From assembly GCA_903927685.1 (NCBI GenBank), contig CAIYOB010000238.1:1-8437 (forward strand): 8,437 nucleotides of DNA, given 5' to 3'. Each line of letters starts with the position of its first letter. Position 1 is the first letter of the stretch. Positions 1 through 6,144 of this stretch are shown piece by piece. This DNA comes from an uncultured Planctomycetaceae bacterium (GTDB lineage: Bacteria > Planctomycetota > Planctomycetia > Pirellulales > Pirellulaceae). The notes under the pieces were generated by a model. It saw only the letters and a list, made by a program, of their open reading frames with translations. It ran no database searches and was not told the DNA's origin. The translations under genes were made by a program, and so were the position numbers.

Positions 1-4
1 ATAT

Positions 5-148
5 GGCCTTCGGCCAAAAAAGCCGGACGACACCGCGGTCCTGGGGCGTTGCCCCAGGCTCCGGTGGGAGCAGGCCTTCGGCCAAGCTTGGGCGGACTGA
101 CAAAATCGCAACTTCGAAGACTTGAATCGGCCGGGCAGCGTTGCCCAG
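5..148. repeat. Intergenic stem-loops downstream of the first gene
   Basis: This stretch holds no convincing gene. It contains two copies of the 11-base near-palindrome GGCCTTCGGCC (5-15 and 73-83), a strong hairpin CTGGGGC-GTT-GCCCCAG at 41-57, and a weaker related hairpin around 133-146 (GGGCA...TGCCC). They lie just past the stop codon of the minus-strand gene ending at 164, so one or more may act as a transcription terminator for it, although no clear U-tract follows on the minus strand. They could equally be a dispersed GC-rich intergenic repeat. The hairpins are directly visible; the role is inferred. Confidence 0.4.
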
Positions 149-163
149 ATCAATCCCCAGTCG

Positions 164-979
164 TCACCGTTTCACCGTTTCCGATGCCCTCGCCAACCGC
201 CAACCGTGGCCCATCATCACGATCTGCGAAAACCCAAACCATAGCACGACGATGCTGACAATCATGGCCCCAACGACAGTCCACCAGGCAAATCTCCGCC
301 CAAGGTCGCCGCAATGTGCCTTGGCGGTTCCCACGCGGGTGTCCAGATTCTCGATTCGAGCGACCATGTTCGCCAGCTTCCCATCCAGATCGGCCAAGCG
401 GGCTACGATCCCTGCGGCAATATCTCTGGCGAGTCTACCGCTGTCCCGAAGCTCGACGAGTTGCGAACGCATGGCTTGAAGTCTGACGAGGGCGTCGGCC
501 ACCGTGTCCGCGAAATCCTGTAGCTCAACGGCCAAGGCCACGCCTACGGAGTCCTGACGCGAGGCGGCAAAGTCGGAAGATGCCAGGGCCTCGGATACCC
601 TGCTGACGCCGCTGGCGACGGCGTGGCTTGAATCCAGCCAGGATTCCGCTGATTCCAACTCCTGTTGGACTTCATCCAGGGCTTGCCGCAGCGGCTCGCA
701 GTCCTCTTTCGCGTCTGCCTCCGCGTTCTTCAATCGCTCCGCAATCCTGGAAATGCCGCTGACCCGCTGGCGGCTTTTCTCCACCACCTGTTTTGCACGC
801 TCCAACTTGCTGTCGACAAAAGCGAATGCGTCATCGGCAGCCCCGAACACAGCAGTCCCAACTGCGTCAACGCGACTCTTTGCCAGCCAGACACCGATGG
901 TTGCTCCGACGCACAGGAGCAGGCCGATGAGTGCCAGCAGCAGGGTGCCAAGCCCAATCGACCGTTTCAAGATAGCCAT
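164..979 (-). CDS. Two-TM membrane protein with coiled-coil core, function unknown
   Basis: This is a 271-residue protein of unknown function. Residues about 11-33 form a hydrophobic membrane segment after a short basic start (MAILKRS), and residues about 232-255 form a second one, followed by a short basic tail. Between them lie about 200 residues rich in Ala, Glu, Leu, Arg and Asp with almost no Pro, consistent with long amphipathic helices or coiled coil. The layout suggests a membrane-anchored helical domain, probably periplasmic if both ends are cytoplasmic. The ATG at 979 is supported by a GGAG six bases upstream (plus-strand CTCC at 986-989). Cys94 and Cys223 are the only cysteines in the soluble part. 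The gene looks intact, unlike the remnants upstream of it. A structural or sensory role is possible but nothing in the sequence identifies one. Confidence 0.8.
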   Translation of the reverse strand: MAILKRSIGLGTLLLALIGLLLCVGATIGVWLAKSRVDAVGTAVFGAADDAFAFVDSKLERAKQVVEKSRQRVSGISRIAERLKNAEADAKEDCEPLRQALDEVQQELESAESWLDSSHAVASGVSRVSEALASSDFAASRQDSVGVALAVELQDFADTVADALVRLQAMRSQLVELRDSGRLARDIAAGIVARLADLDGKLANMVARIENLDTRVGTAKAHCGDLGRRFAWWTVVGAMIVSIVVLWFGFSQIVMMGHGWRLARASETVKR

Positions 980-1084
980 GAGAAACTCCAGGTTGACTTG
1001 TCATGCAAGAGATCCGCCCAGACCAGGGTCCACGGCATCAGCTTTCGCAGGCTGAATTGTCATGGGCGGCGTCTGGCCTTCGTG

Positions 1085-1160
1085 TCATCCACGCTGGGAC
1101 AATCCTGATCGCTCGGCATTCTGGTTCAGCAGACAATGTGCTACGAAGGCGATCTTGTGG
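1085..1160 (-). pseudogene. Remnant resembling the N-terminus of a TudS/DUF523-type desulfidase
   Basis: On the minus strand, bases 1159-1113 encode HKIAFVAHCLLNQNAE. This resembles the N-terminal motif (xHCLLNQN) of the TudS-related/DUF523-like putative desulfidase family, in which the Cys is thought to bind an Fe-S cluster. The similarity ends after the Asn-Ala and the frame stops at 1085 after unrelated residues, so only the first few per cent of such a gene would remain. The identification is from memory of one short motif and may be chance; a small frame containing it extends back to 1276 but overlaps the HEAT-like fragment in another frame. Confidence 0.3.
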
Positions 1161-1169
1161 CTTCGTCGG

Positions 1170-1604
1170 TCAGGCTGAATCTCCCCGCCTTTTCTTGATG
1201 ATCCGCCGTGCCGCCGCCCGCGTCTGGTCGCAGCCATCCCACGCACATTCGGCCAATTGGAACTTGGTGAGTGCATTCAGCTTCGCAAGCCTTTCGAAGG
1301 CACCGTTTCGGCAATACGAGCAGGGATTGTGCTCGTAGACCCACTTGGCAATTTCCGAATTCTCTGTCCGATGATAGGCACTGCACATCAACTTCGTAGC
1401 CCTTCCATGCAGCACATCGGGCGGCCCTTCCTTGGGCAGGGCGGCTGCGATTCGCGGCATGTCCTTGGATTTGTGGGTCTCACAGGCCACAAGCATCCTC
1501 CCATTGTAGTCATCACGCTCCGCCGTGATGACATCCATCTCCACGACCGCGGCGAACCAAGGCGGGGAACCGCCCGACACCGCGAAATGTTGCCCTGTCA
1601 TCAC
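1170..1604 (-). pseudogene. C-terminal fragment of a HEAT-repeat-like protein, interrupted by a REP pair
   Basis: This open frame of 144 codons appears to be the surviving end of a larger gene. From about residue 39 it reads as a conventional protein. It includes YEHNPCSYCR (residues about 89-98) followed by AECAWDGCDQTR, a pattern I associate with the C-terminal helices of HEAT-repeat-like bacterial proteins (PCSxCR...EC..D...R). Residues about 25-33 (VITAERDDY) are simply the translation of the REP at 1505-1533, and the residues before that are the spacer between two REPs, so the original N-terminus is gone. The frame ends naturally at 1170 after a basic tail (IIKKRRGDSA). It might still be translated, but no convincing ribosome-binding site precedes 1604. 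The family assignment is tentative. Confidence 0.4.
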
Positions 1605-1628
1605 GGCGGAGCGTGATGACTACAATGG
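1501..1628. repeat. REP pair A (BIME-like): 33-base perfect inverted repeats around a 62-base spacer
   Basis: Bases 1501-1533 and 1596-1628 are exact reverse complements over 33 bases. Each arm is itself a hairpin, with half-sites GTCATCACG and CGTGATGAC around a short GC-rich centre, and each ends with CCATTGTA on its outer side. The arrangement, two convergent palindromic repeats separated by a short conserved spacer, is that of a BIME built from REP sequences mobilised by RAYT transposases. The right arm abuts the RAYT reading frame and contains its stop codon. The left arm is read in frame by the HEAT-like fragment. The spacer contains a stretch related to the spacer of the pair at 2610-2717 (TTGGTTCGCCGCG when read on the minus strand). 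Confidence 0.85.
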
Positions 1629-2288
1629 CTTTGCATAATAGATGGATTCTCCGAGACGCAATTTGGCCTTTTTGGGATTGTCTGCAATGTACCGCCGCAG
1701 GTAGTCGAACTGCTCCGGCGATCGGACCAGGTGGTCGAAGCCGTCCTGCTGCCAAAATCGGCCACGTTCTCCCAATGCCTTGTTGATCTTGCTCGCCATG
1801 TAATGCTTCCACGACTCGCACTGCGCCATCATCGACCCCTCGTCCGGGAACGCCGCCAGTACGTGCGCGTGATTTGGCATCACGACGAAATCCGTCAGGT
1901 CTTAGCGGTCGCCGTCGAACTTGTGCAGACTGTCGGCAACGATCTTGCCGAGTTCCTGCCGTCGCAGCACGCATGCGCCGTGACAGGCATCCAGATTGTC
2001 ATGCCACTTGTTCGAAAGGGTCCGATCGAAAGCATCTTTCACCTTGGGGTCCAACTCCTTCAGCCGTTGACGCCAGTCCGGAGCGAAGGGATCAATCTGG
2101 TGCAGACGGAGGAACGCATTGCGTTCCTGCAGCCAACGTTCCATGACCGGCTTGGGCAGGGAATCGTCGGTACGGAACGTAATGTAGCAGATCGTTCCTG
2201 CCTGAGCCCAATGCGGCAGTCGCCGATGAACGACCAACACGTCTTGCTTGGGATCAAAAACCTGGATTCGTTCCCGTACGTCGCTCAT
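1620..2288 (-). pseudogene. REP-associated tyrosine transposase (RAYT), interrupted by one in-frame TAA
   Basis: This is a Y1/IS200-like transposase of the RAYT group, which cut and join single-stranded REP DNA through a tyrosine. The N-terminal part has HWAQAGTICYITFRTDDSLP and later HDNLDACHGACVLRR. The C-terminal part has the HUH motif MPNHAHVL (His-Ala-His codons at 1863-1871), then GRFWQQDGFDHLVR, and QFDYLRRYIADNP, whose second Tyr (codon 1689-1691) is the likely catalytic residue. The two parts are in the same frame but separated by TAA at 1902-1904, just after FDGDR. Relatives usually have Tyr there, so a single TAT/TAC-to-TAA change explains it. The stop lies before both catalytic motifs, so the upper product would be inactive. 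ATG 2288 has GGGG five bases upstream; ATG 2312, inside a half REP, is an alternative. The stop codon TAG at 1620-1622 lies within the flanking REP. Without the TAA the protein would be 222 residues. Confidence 0.85.
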
Positions 2289-2304
2289 GGATGCCCCAAT
2301 GTTC

Positions 2305-2349
2305 GTAGTCATCACGCCAATGTAGTCATCACGCTCCGCCGTGATGACA
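2305..2349. repeat. REP plus half REP upstream of the RAYT gene
   Basis: Bases 2321-2349 are a full 29-base REP identical to 1505-1533 and to the reverse complement of 1596-1624. Bases 2305-2316 (GTAGTCATCACG) repeat its outer half in the same orientation, four bases away. The full REP is read in frame at the end of the hsdM remnant as VITAERDDY on the minus strand. A potential ATG for the RAYT gene (2310-2312) lies in the half REP. Confidence 0.85.
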
Positions 2350-3335
2350 ATCGCATCGACCCGTTGGGACTTCGCCAATGCCTCGCCTTCAATGTCGCTG
2401 GCATCCGCCCGCAATTCGTTGATTTCCCGTCGCGGAGCCTTGATGCCAGCCATACGGCCAGTATCCAGCCGCATGTCCTTGACCCGCTTTTTCATCTCCT
2501 TGATTTCGCCGCTGAGCGTTTTGCGTTCGTCCTTCAACGCCTTGACCAGGGACTTGGGCAGGACACATCTTTCCGTGTCGGCTTCTTCGCCCACGTCGTC
2601 TTCGCTGGCGTCATCATGCTCCGCGTGATGACAGGCTTTACGAGGGACACGATGTTCGCGTTTGGCTTCGCCGCGACGCGCGTCCTGGATGTCATCACGC
2701 GGAACGTGATGACTACACTGGAAGAGCAGTTCCCGCACCCCAGCGTAGTTGTCGAAGTAGCCCGCAAGCTGGTCAATTTCGCTGACGGGAATCCCACCGT
2801 GGAGGTGCGTCCGAACGTCATGGGGTTCGGGCGGCGGGCTGTTGTCCACGTAGCGGCGGATGTTCAGGTTAGAATCTTCCCGTTCCAGTTCGGCGTAGGG
2901 CACTTCGCGGGAGTACTTGTCCACGGCCAGCCGCGTGTGGTAGACGTGGGTGATCTTTTCGATGTCTTCGGCCCGCAGCGAATTCTGGTTTTTGCCTTCG
3001 CGATATTCGCGGTCGGCACTGAGGAACAAGGCTGACTTGCGGCCACTGGCCCCGTCACGGTTCAGGACCAAAACGCAGGCGGGGATGCCCGTGCCGTAGA
3101 ACAAACCTGCGGGCAGGCCGATGACCGCCTCCAATATCCCGTCCTTGATGAACCGCTGGCGGCAGGCTTTTTCTTCGCCGCCACGGAACAGGACGCCCTG
3201 GGGCATGACCTCGGCCTTTTTCTTGGTCTCGGCTGGCTTCTGCCCGTTGAAGTCGAGTTGCTTCTGCACTTCCTGGCTCCCGGTGCATCGTCGCAATTGG
3301 CGTGTCGCGGCCCGCCTGCAGGGCACAGCGGACAA
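2350..3335 (-). pseudogene. hsdM: Type I restriction-modification methylase subunit HsdM, C-terminal remnant
   Basis: HsdM is the N6-adenine methylase subunit of type I restriction-modification complexes. This remnant matches the family from about residue 40: VMPQGVLFRGGEEKACRQRF (43-62), AVIGLPAGLFYGTGIPACVL (70-89), YREGKNQNSLRAEDIEKI (111-128), NIRRYVDNSPPPEPHDV (158-174) and HGGIP (179-183). The N-terminal half with the SAM-binding and NPPY/F catalytic motifs is absent, and the next gene begins only 64 bases upstream, so it was deleted. The open frame begins at TTG 3335; its first ATG codes for residue 44, so no proper start is visible. An in-frame REP pair adds 36 codons after ELLFQ (2610-2717). 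The helical tail (LVKALKDERKTLSGEIKEM and beyond) ends where the RAYT REP begins, and the same frame continues into the RAYT gene to the TAA at 1902, giving a 477-codon chimeric frame (1902-3335). No HsdS or HsdR is in the window. Non-functional as a methylase. Confidence 0.8.
2610..2717. repeat. REP pair B (BIME-like), 108 bases, in frame within the hsdM remnant
   Basis: Bases 2610-2633 are a REP with one substitution and one deletion relative to the 29-base form. Bases 2691-2717 are an inverted REP with a perfect 9-base stem (GTCATCACG at 2691-2699, CGTGATGAC at 2705-2713) and changed loop. The 57-base spacer includes TTGGCTTCGCCGCG and GTCCTGGAT, matching TTGGTTCGCCGCG and a similar end in the spacer of pair A, in the same order relative to the REPs. 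The unit therefore lies in the opposite orientation to pair A. Its greater divergence suggests an older insertion. Its length is a multiple of three and it contains no stop in the hsdM frame. Confidence 0.75.
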
Positions 3336-3399
3336 GCTGGCAAAGTGGTTAGTTTACAGAGATCCGAAGCGGCCTGGAACCTAGCCCAGCGGTCTGGTG

Positions 3400-6114
3400 T
3401 CAGAACTCCGCCAAGCCCGCTCCCTCGATCGTGATGCAGGGAATGGCCGCGGGTTCCAAGTCGTGGCGGCGATAGTACCGGGTGGTGAGCGCGCGGCGGA
3501 CGTCGGCCACCGCGTCCTCGCGAGCCAGGATCATGATGCACCCACCCAGCCCGGCGCCGGCCAACTGGGCTCCGGCGACGCCGGGGACGGCACAGGCGAT
3601 GTCGACCATTTCGTCGATCTCCGGCGTGCTGCAAGCGTACGCGCCCGGTTGCATGAACAGCTGGGCGCGCAGCACACGCTGCGGATCTTCGCTGGCCAGA
3701 TCCGCGATCAGACGATGGAGATACTCGTCGCTGCTGTCCATCTCCACCGGCTCGTAGCGGCCGTCGCTGCCCGGACGACTGACGCGGTCTCCGTCGTGAC
3801 TGATCTTCATCAGCTGGCCGAACGTGTCGATCTGGCCCGCCTGCAGCAGATCGACGCACATCCGGCTGCGCTGGACCTCGGCCACGCCGTACAGCAACAC
3901 GCCGCGGGGATGGTAGATCTGCGGGTCCGCGTGCGTGGCAAAGTTGACTTCCAGCAGGTCCCGATGCTCTTTGGACAGGAGCTCGCGGAAATCCTTGCGC
4001 GTCATCGTCGCCGGGACCTTGGCCAGACAGCGGTAGATGTCGCTGGTCGCGCAGCCCAGCTTGACCGGGTCCACGTCCCGCAGGTAGGTCACCATCCCGG
4101 CGATTTCGGGGCAGCGCTGCTTGAGCAGGGCCAGGCCCAGGTTGTAGCCGGCGATCCGCGAATTGAATTGGTCCCGGGCCGAAGCGCTCTTGGCCGCTTT
4201 GATGTGGCTATTGGCCAGGATCAAGCGATAGTCTTCCGGGGCGTCGATAATCCGTTCGACGCGGAACGGCAAGTAGCCCACCTGGGCGATCTTCCCGCGC
4301 TGGCCCAGGTAGATCGCCGCATGATCGCCGGCTCCGCCGCGCGAGCCGACAAACCACTCGCCTTCGCCGCACAAGTCGATGAACTGCTGGCTGGTCAGGT
4401 CAAAGTTATTCAAGGCGATGGCGGCTTGCAGCGTCGCCACGACCAGCGTCGAACTGCTGCTCAACCCCGCCGCGATCGGGACGTTGCCCGACACGGCCAT
4501 ATTCAGCCCGCGGACGCGGACGTCCTGGTAGCGGTGCTGCAGGCGGAGCATGGCGGCCTTGATGTAGTTCGACCAGTCGCCGGCGCTGACGTACAGCATG
4601 TCGCGGACCCAGTCGCTGTTCACAAAGTCCAGCCAGTCGCTCCAGCCGAAGCGGCCGATCAGTTCCGGAATGCTGAACTGGAAGGACTTGAACTTGCCAG
4701 GCTGCGTGTTGACGGCCAGGACCTGGTCGTCGTCGCGCAAGCCGGCCACGGCCAGGGTCTCGCGATCGATCGCCAGAAAGTTGGTCATGCCCCCGCGGTG
4801 GTCGACGTGCCGGCCCATCAGGTTGACGCGGCCGGGAGCCCGCAGCAGGCACACCTTTTCGTCCATCCCGAACCGCTTGCCGTAGCATTCCAGTACGGCC
4901 GACAGATCGCGGAGCTTCAGCCGATGCAGGTCCTCGTGAGGACCGTACACCTTGCGGAGCCAGCGTTTCAGGGAGGGCCCGGCGGCTTCGATCCGGTCCA
5001 GCCATTGGCGGACCGTGGCGTACTGCCGCGACTTGAGTTGTGGCCGGGCTGCAGTCGACGACATGGGGCGTTGGGTCAATTTTTGGCGGCGCAGGTAGTC
5101 CTGAATCGCCAGCAACTCGTCCGGTGAATTGAAGCCCTGGACCCATTCGGCCCGGTCCAACGGGACGGCGCGAATCCGATACCGCGGCTGTCCGTGCGGG
5201 TCCTTCAAGCCGTTCAGCAGCCGGACCATGTCGGTGATGTAGTACTCGCCCTGGGCATTGTCATTCCGGAGCATCCGCACGCCCTGGTAGAAGACCCCGG
5301 CCTGCATCAGGTACAGGCTCGGGTTGACCCCGCTGCACAGGCGGTCGAGCTGTTTGCCTGTGTACAGCTGGCCGTCGATCCGCAACTGGTATTTCTCGCC
5401 GGCCAGGACCCGTTCGAGTTTGGCGCGGTCGATAGGCTGGTGCGATGCGGCCAGTGCCACGAGGTCGCCGACCGCCCTGTCCTGTTTCGGGCCCGGCGCC
5501 ACCTGGGCGTCGACAATCCGCCGCAGTTCCCCGCCGGTGATCTCGCCGCCGTCGGCGAGCCGTTCCCGGAGTTCGTCGGCGATCATCTGCCGGGCCAAGT
5601 CGACGCGTTCGATGATGTCCAACGCATGACCCTGTTCATCGACCAGGACTCGTCCCGCGGAACTCTCGGTGGCCGTGCTCTTGGGCACGGTGGCCAAGGC
5701 CAGGTCGGCACGCTGCCGCACGTAGCCGCCGACCAGCGTTGCCAGGGCGACCTCTTCCAATAGTTTGTCGCCCATCGAGACCAGGACGTAGCCGTCATAG
5801 CCGATCGCCTGCAGCGCGCCTGCCGCCGCCTTGGCCGCGTGCCCGGTCCCCAGTTGCGGCGTCTGGTGCACGTACAGGACTTCCGGATGTTCCTTGCCGA
5901 CCGCCTCCATCACCTGTTCCGCGTGCGCGCCGACCACCAGCAGGAACCGCCGGAAGCGAGCCTTCTTGAACACGTCGATCAGCCGGTTGATGGCCGGCAC
6001 ACCGTCGATCTCAAAACAGACTTTGACCAGGTCGGCGCGTCCCATCCGGGTCCCCTTGCCGGCGGCCAAGATGACGACCATCGTCTGTTCCGGAATACTC
6101 GAGTTGGTCTCCAC
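3400..6114 (-). CDS. Fusion of GlmU-like sugar nucleotidyltransferase and galactokinase-like GHMP kinase
   Basis: This 904-residue fusion probably makes a nucleotide sugar from a free sugar: kinase to sugar-1-phosphate, then nucleotidyl transfer. Residues about 12-345 resemble the N-terminal domain of GlmU: LAAGKGTRMGRADLVKV (16-32), QLGTGHAA (87-94), VSMGDK (112-117), NAQGEYYITD (286-295) and GFNSPDELLAIQ (328-338). The GlmU left-handed beta-helix acetyltransferase half is absent. Residues about 400-904 are a galactokinase-type GHMP kinase: RAPGRVNLMGRHVDHRGG (425-442), PIAAGLSSSST (546-556) as the ATP loop, GGAGDHAA (593-600) with Asp597 as likely base, and GAGLGGC (853-859). The GalK sugar-binding Glu of GEHTDY is Arg435 here. 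The substrate is therefore unclear; galactose, an amino sugar or a uronic acid are possible. The GTG start at 6114 has GGAG nine bases upstream; ATG 6081 (residue 12) is an alternative start nearer the domain. It lies 30 bases after the acyl-CoA ligase gene, so the two are probably co-transcribed. Confidence 0.85.
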   Translation of the reverse strand: METNSSIPEQTMVVILAAGKGTRMGRADLVKVCFEIDGVPAINRLIDVFKKARFRRFLLVVGAHAEQVMEAVGKEHPEVLYVHQTPQLGTGHAAKAAAGALQAIGYDGYVLVSMGDKLLEEVALATLVGGYVRQRADLALATVPKSTATESSAGRVLVDEQGHALDIIERVDLARQMIADELRERLADGGEITGGELRRIVDAQVAPGPKQDRAVGDLVALAASHQPIDRAKLERVLAGEKYQLRIDGQLYTGKQLDRLCSGVNPSLYLMQAGVFYQGVRMLRNDNAQGEYYITDMVRLLNGLKDPHGQPRYRIRAVPLDRAEWVQGFNSPDELLAIQDYLRRQKLTQRPMSSTAARPQLKSRQYATVRQWLDRIEAAGPSLKRWLRKVYGPHEDLHRLKLRDLSAVLECYGKRFGMDEKVCLLRAPGRVNLMGRHVDHRGGMTNFLAIDRETLAVAGLRDDDQVLAVNTQPGKFKSFQFSIPELIGRFGWSDWLDFVNSDWVRDMLYVSAGDWSNYIKAAMLRLQHRYQDVRVRGLNMAVSGNVPIAAGLSSSSTLVVATLQAAIALNNFDLTSQQFIDLCGEGEWFVGSRGGAGDHAAIYLGQRGKIAQVGYLPFRVERIIDAPEDYRLILANSHIKAAKSASARDQFNSRIAGYNLGLALLKQRCPEIAGMVTYLRDVDPVKLGCATSDIYRCLAKVPATMTRKDFRELLSKEHRDLLEVNFATHADPQIYHPRGVLLYGVAEVQRSRMCVDLLQAGQIDTFGQLMKISHDGDRVSRPGSDGRYEPVEMDSSDEYLHRLIADLASEDPQRVLRAQLFMQPGAYACSTPEIDEMVDIACAVPGVAGAQLAGAGLGGCIMILAREDAVADVRRALTTRYYRRHDLEPAAIPCITIEGAGLAEF

Positions 6115-6144
6115 GGCGCGGGTCTCCAGGATGGGGATGAGTGC

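Larger units (their letters stand above)
1596..2349 (-). mobile_element. RAYT element: transposase gene bracketed by inverted REPs
   Basis: The RAYT gene (1620-2288) sits between a 29-base REP at 1596-1624 and its exact reverse complement at 2321-2349. Adding the outer bases, the match is 32 of 33. The gene and its REPs are the expected unit of a REP/RAYT system, in which a single-strand tyrosine transposase is thought to recognise REP hairpins. At the right side an additional half REP (2305-2316) lies between the full REP and the start codon. The element separates the hsdM remnant from the HEAT-like remnant. Because the transposase carries a nonsense codon, this copy is probably immobile unless served in trans. 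Boundaries are drawn at the REPs; no target-site duplication is apparent, which is normal for this class. Confidence 0.75.

Noticed and set aside
1889..1915. Frameshift in the RAYT gene
   Set aside because: The sequences on both sides of the break are in the same frame, so a nonsense codon rather than an insertion or deletion explains it.
1501..2717. CRISPR array
   Set aside because: The repeats are palindromic, in both orientations, unevenly spaced, and sit in and around a RAYT gene; spacing and orientation do not fit a CRISPR array.
1731..3035. Plus-strand open frame of 434 codons opposite the hsdM and RAYT remnants
   Set aside because: The minus strand carries recognisable HsdM and RAYT sequence over the same span, and the plus-strand translation matches no family I recognise.
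3397..5127. Long plus-strand open frame (576 codons) opposite the fusion gene
   Set aside because: It is antisense to a gene with clear GlmU and GHMP kinase motifs; its translation is a repetitive Asp/Val/Gln/Ala-rich mirror of GC-rich codons with no recognisable domain.
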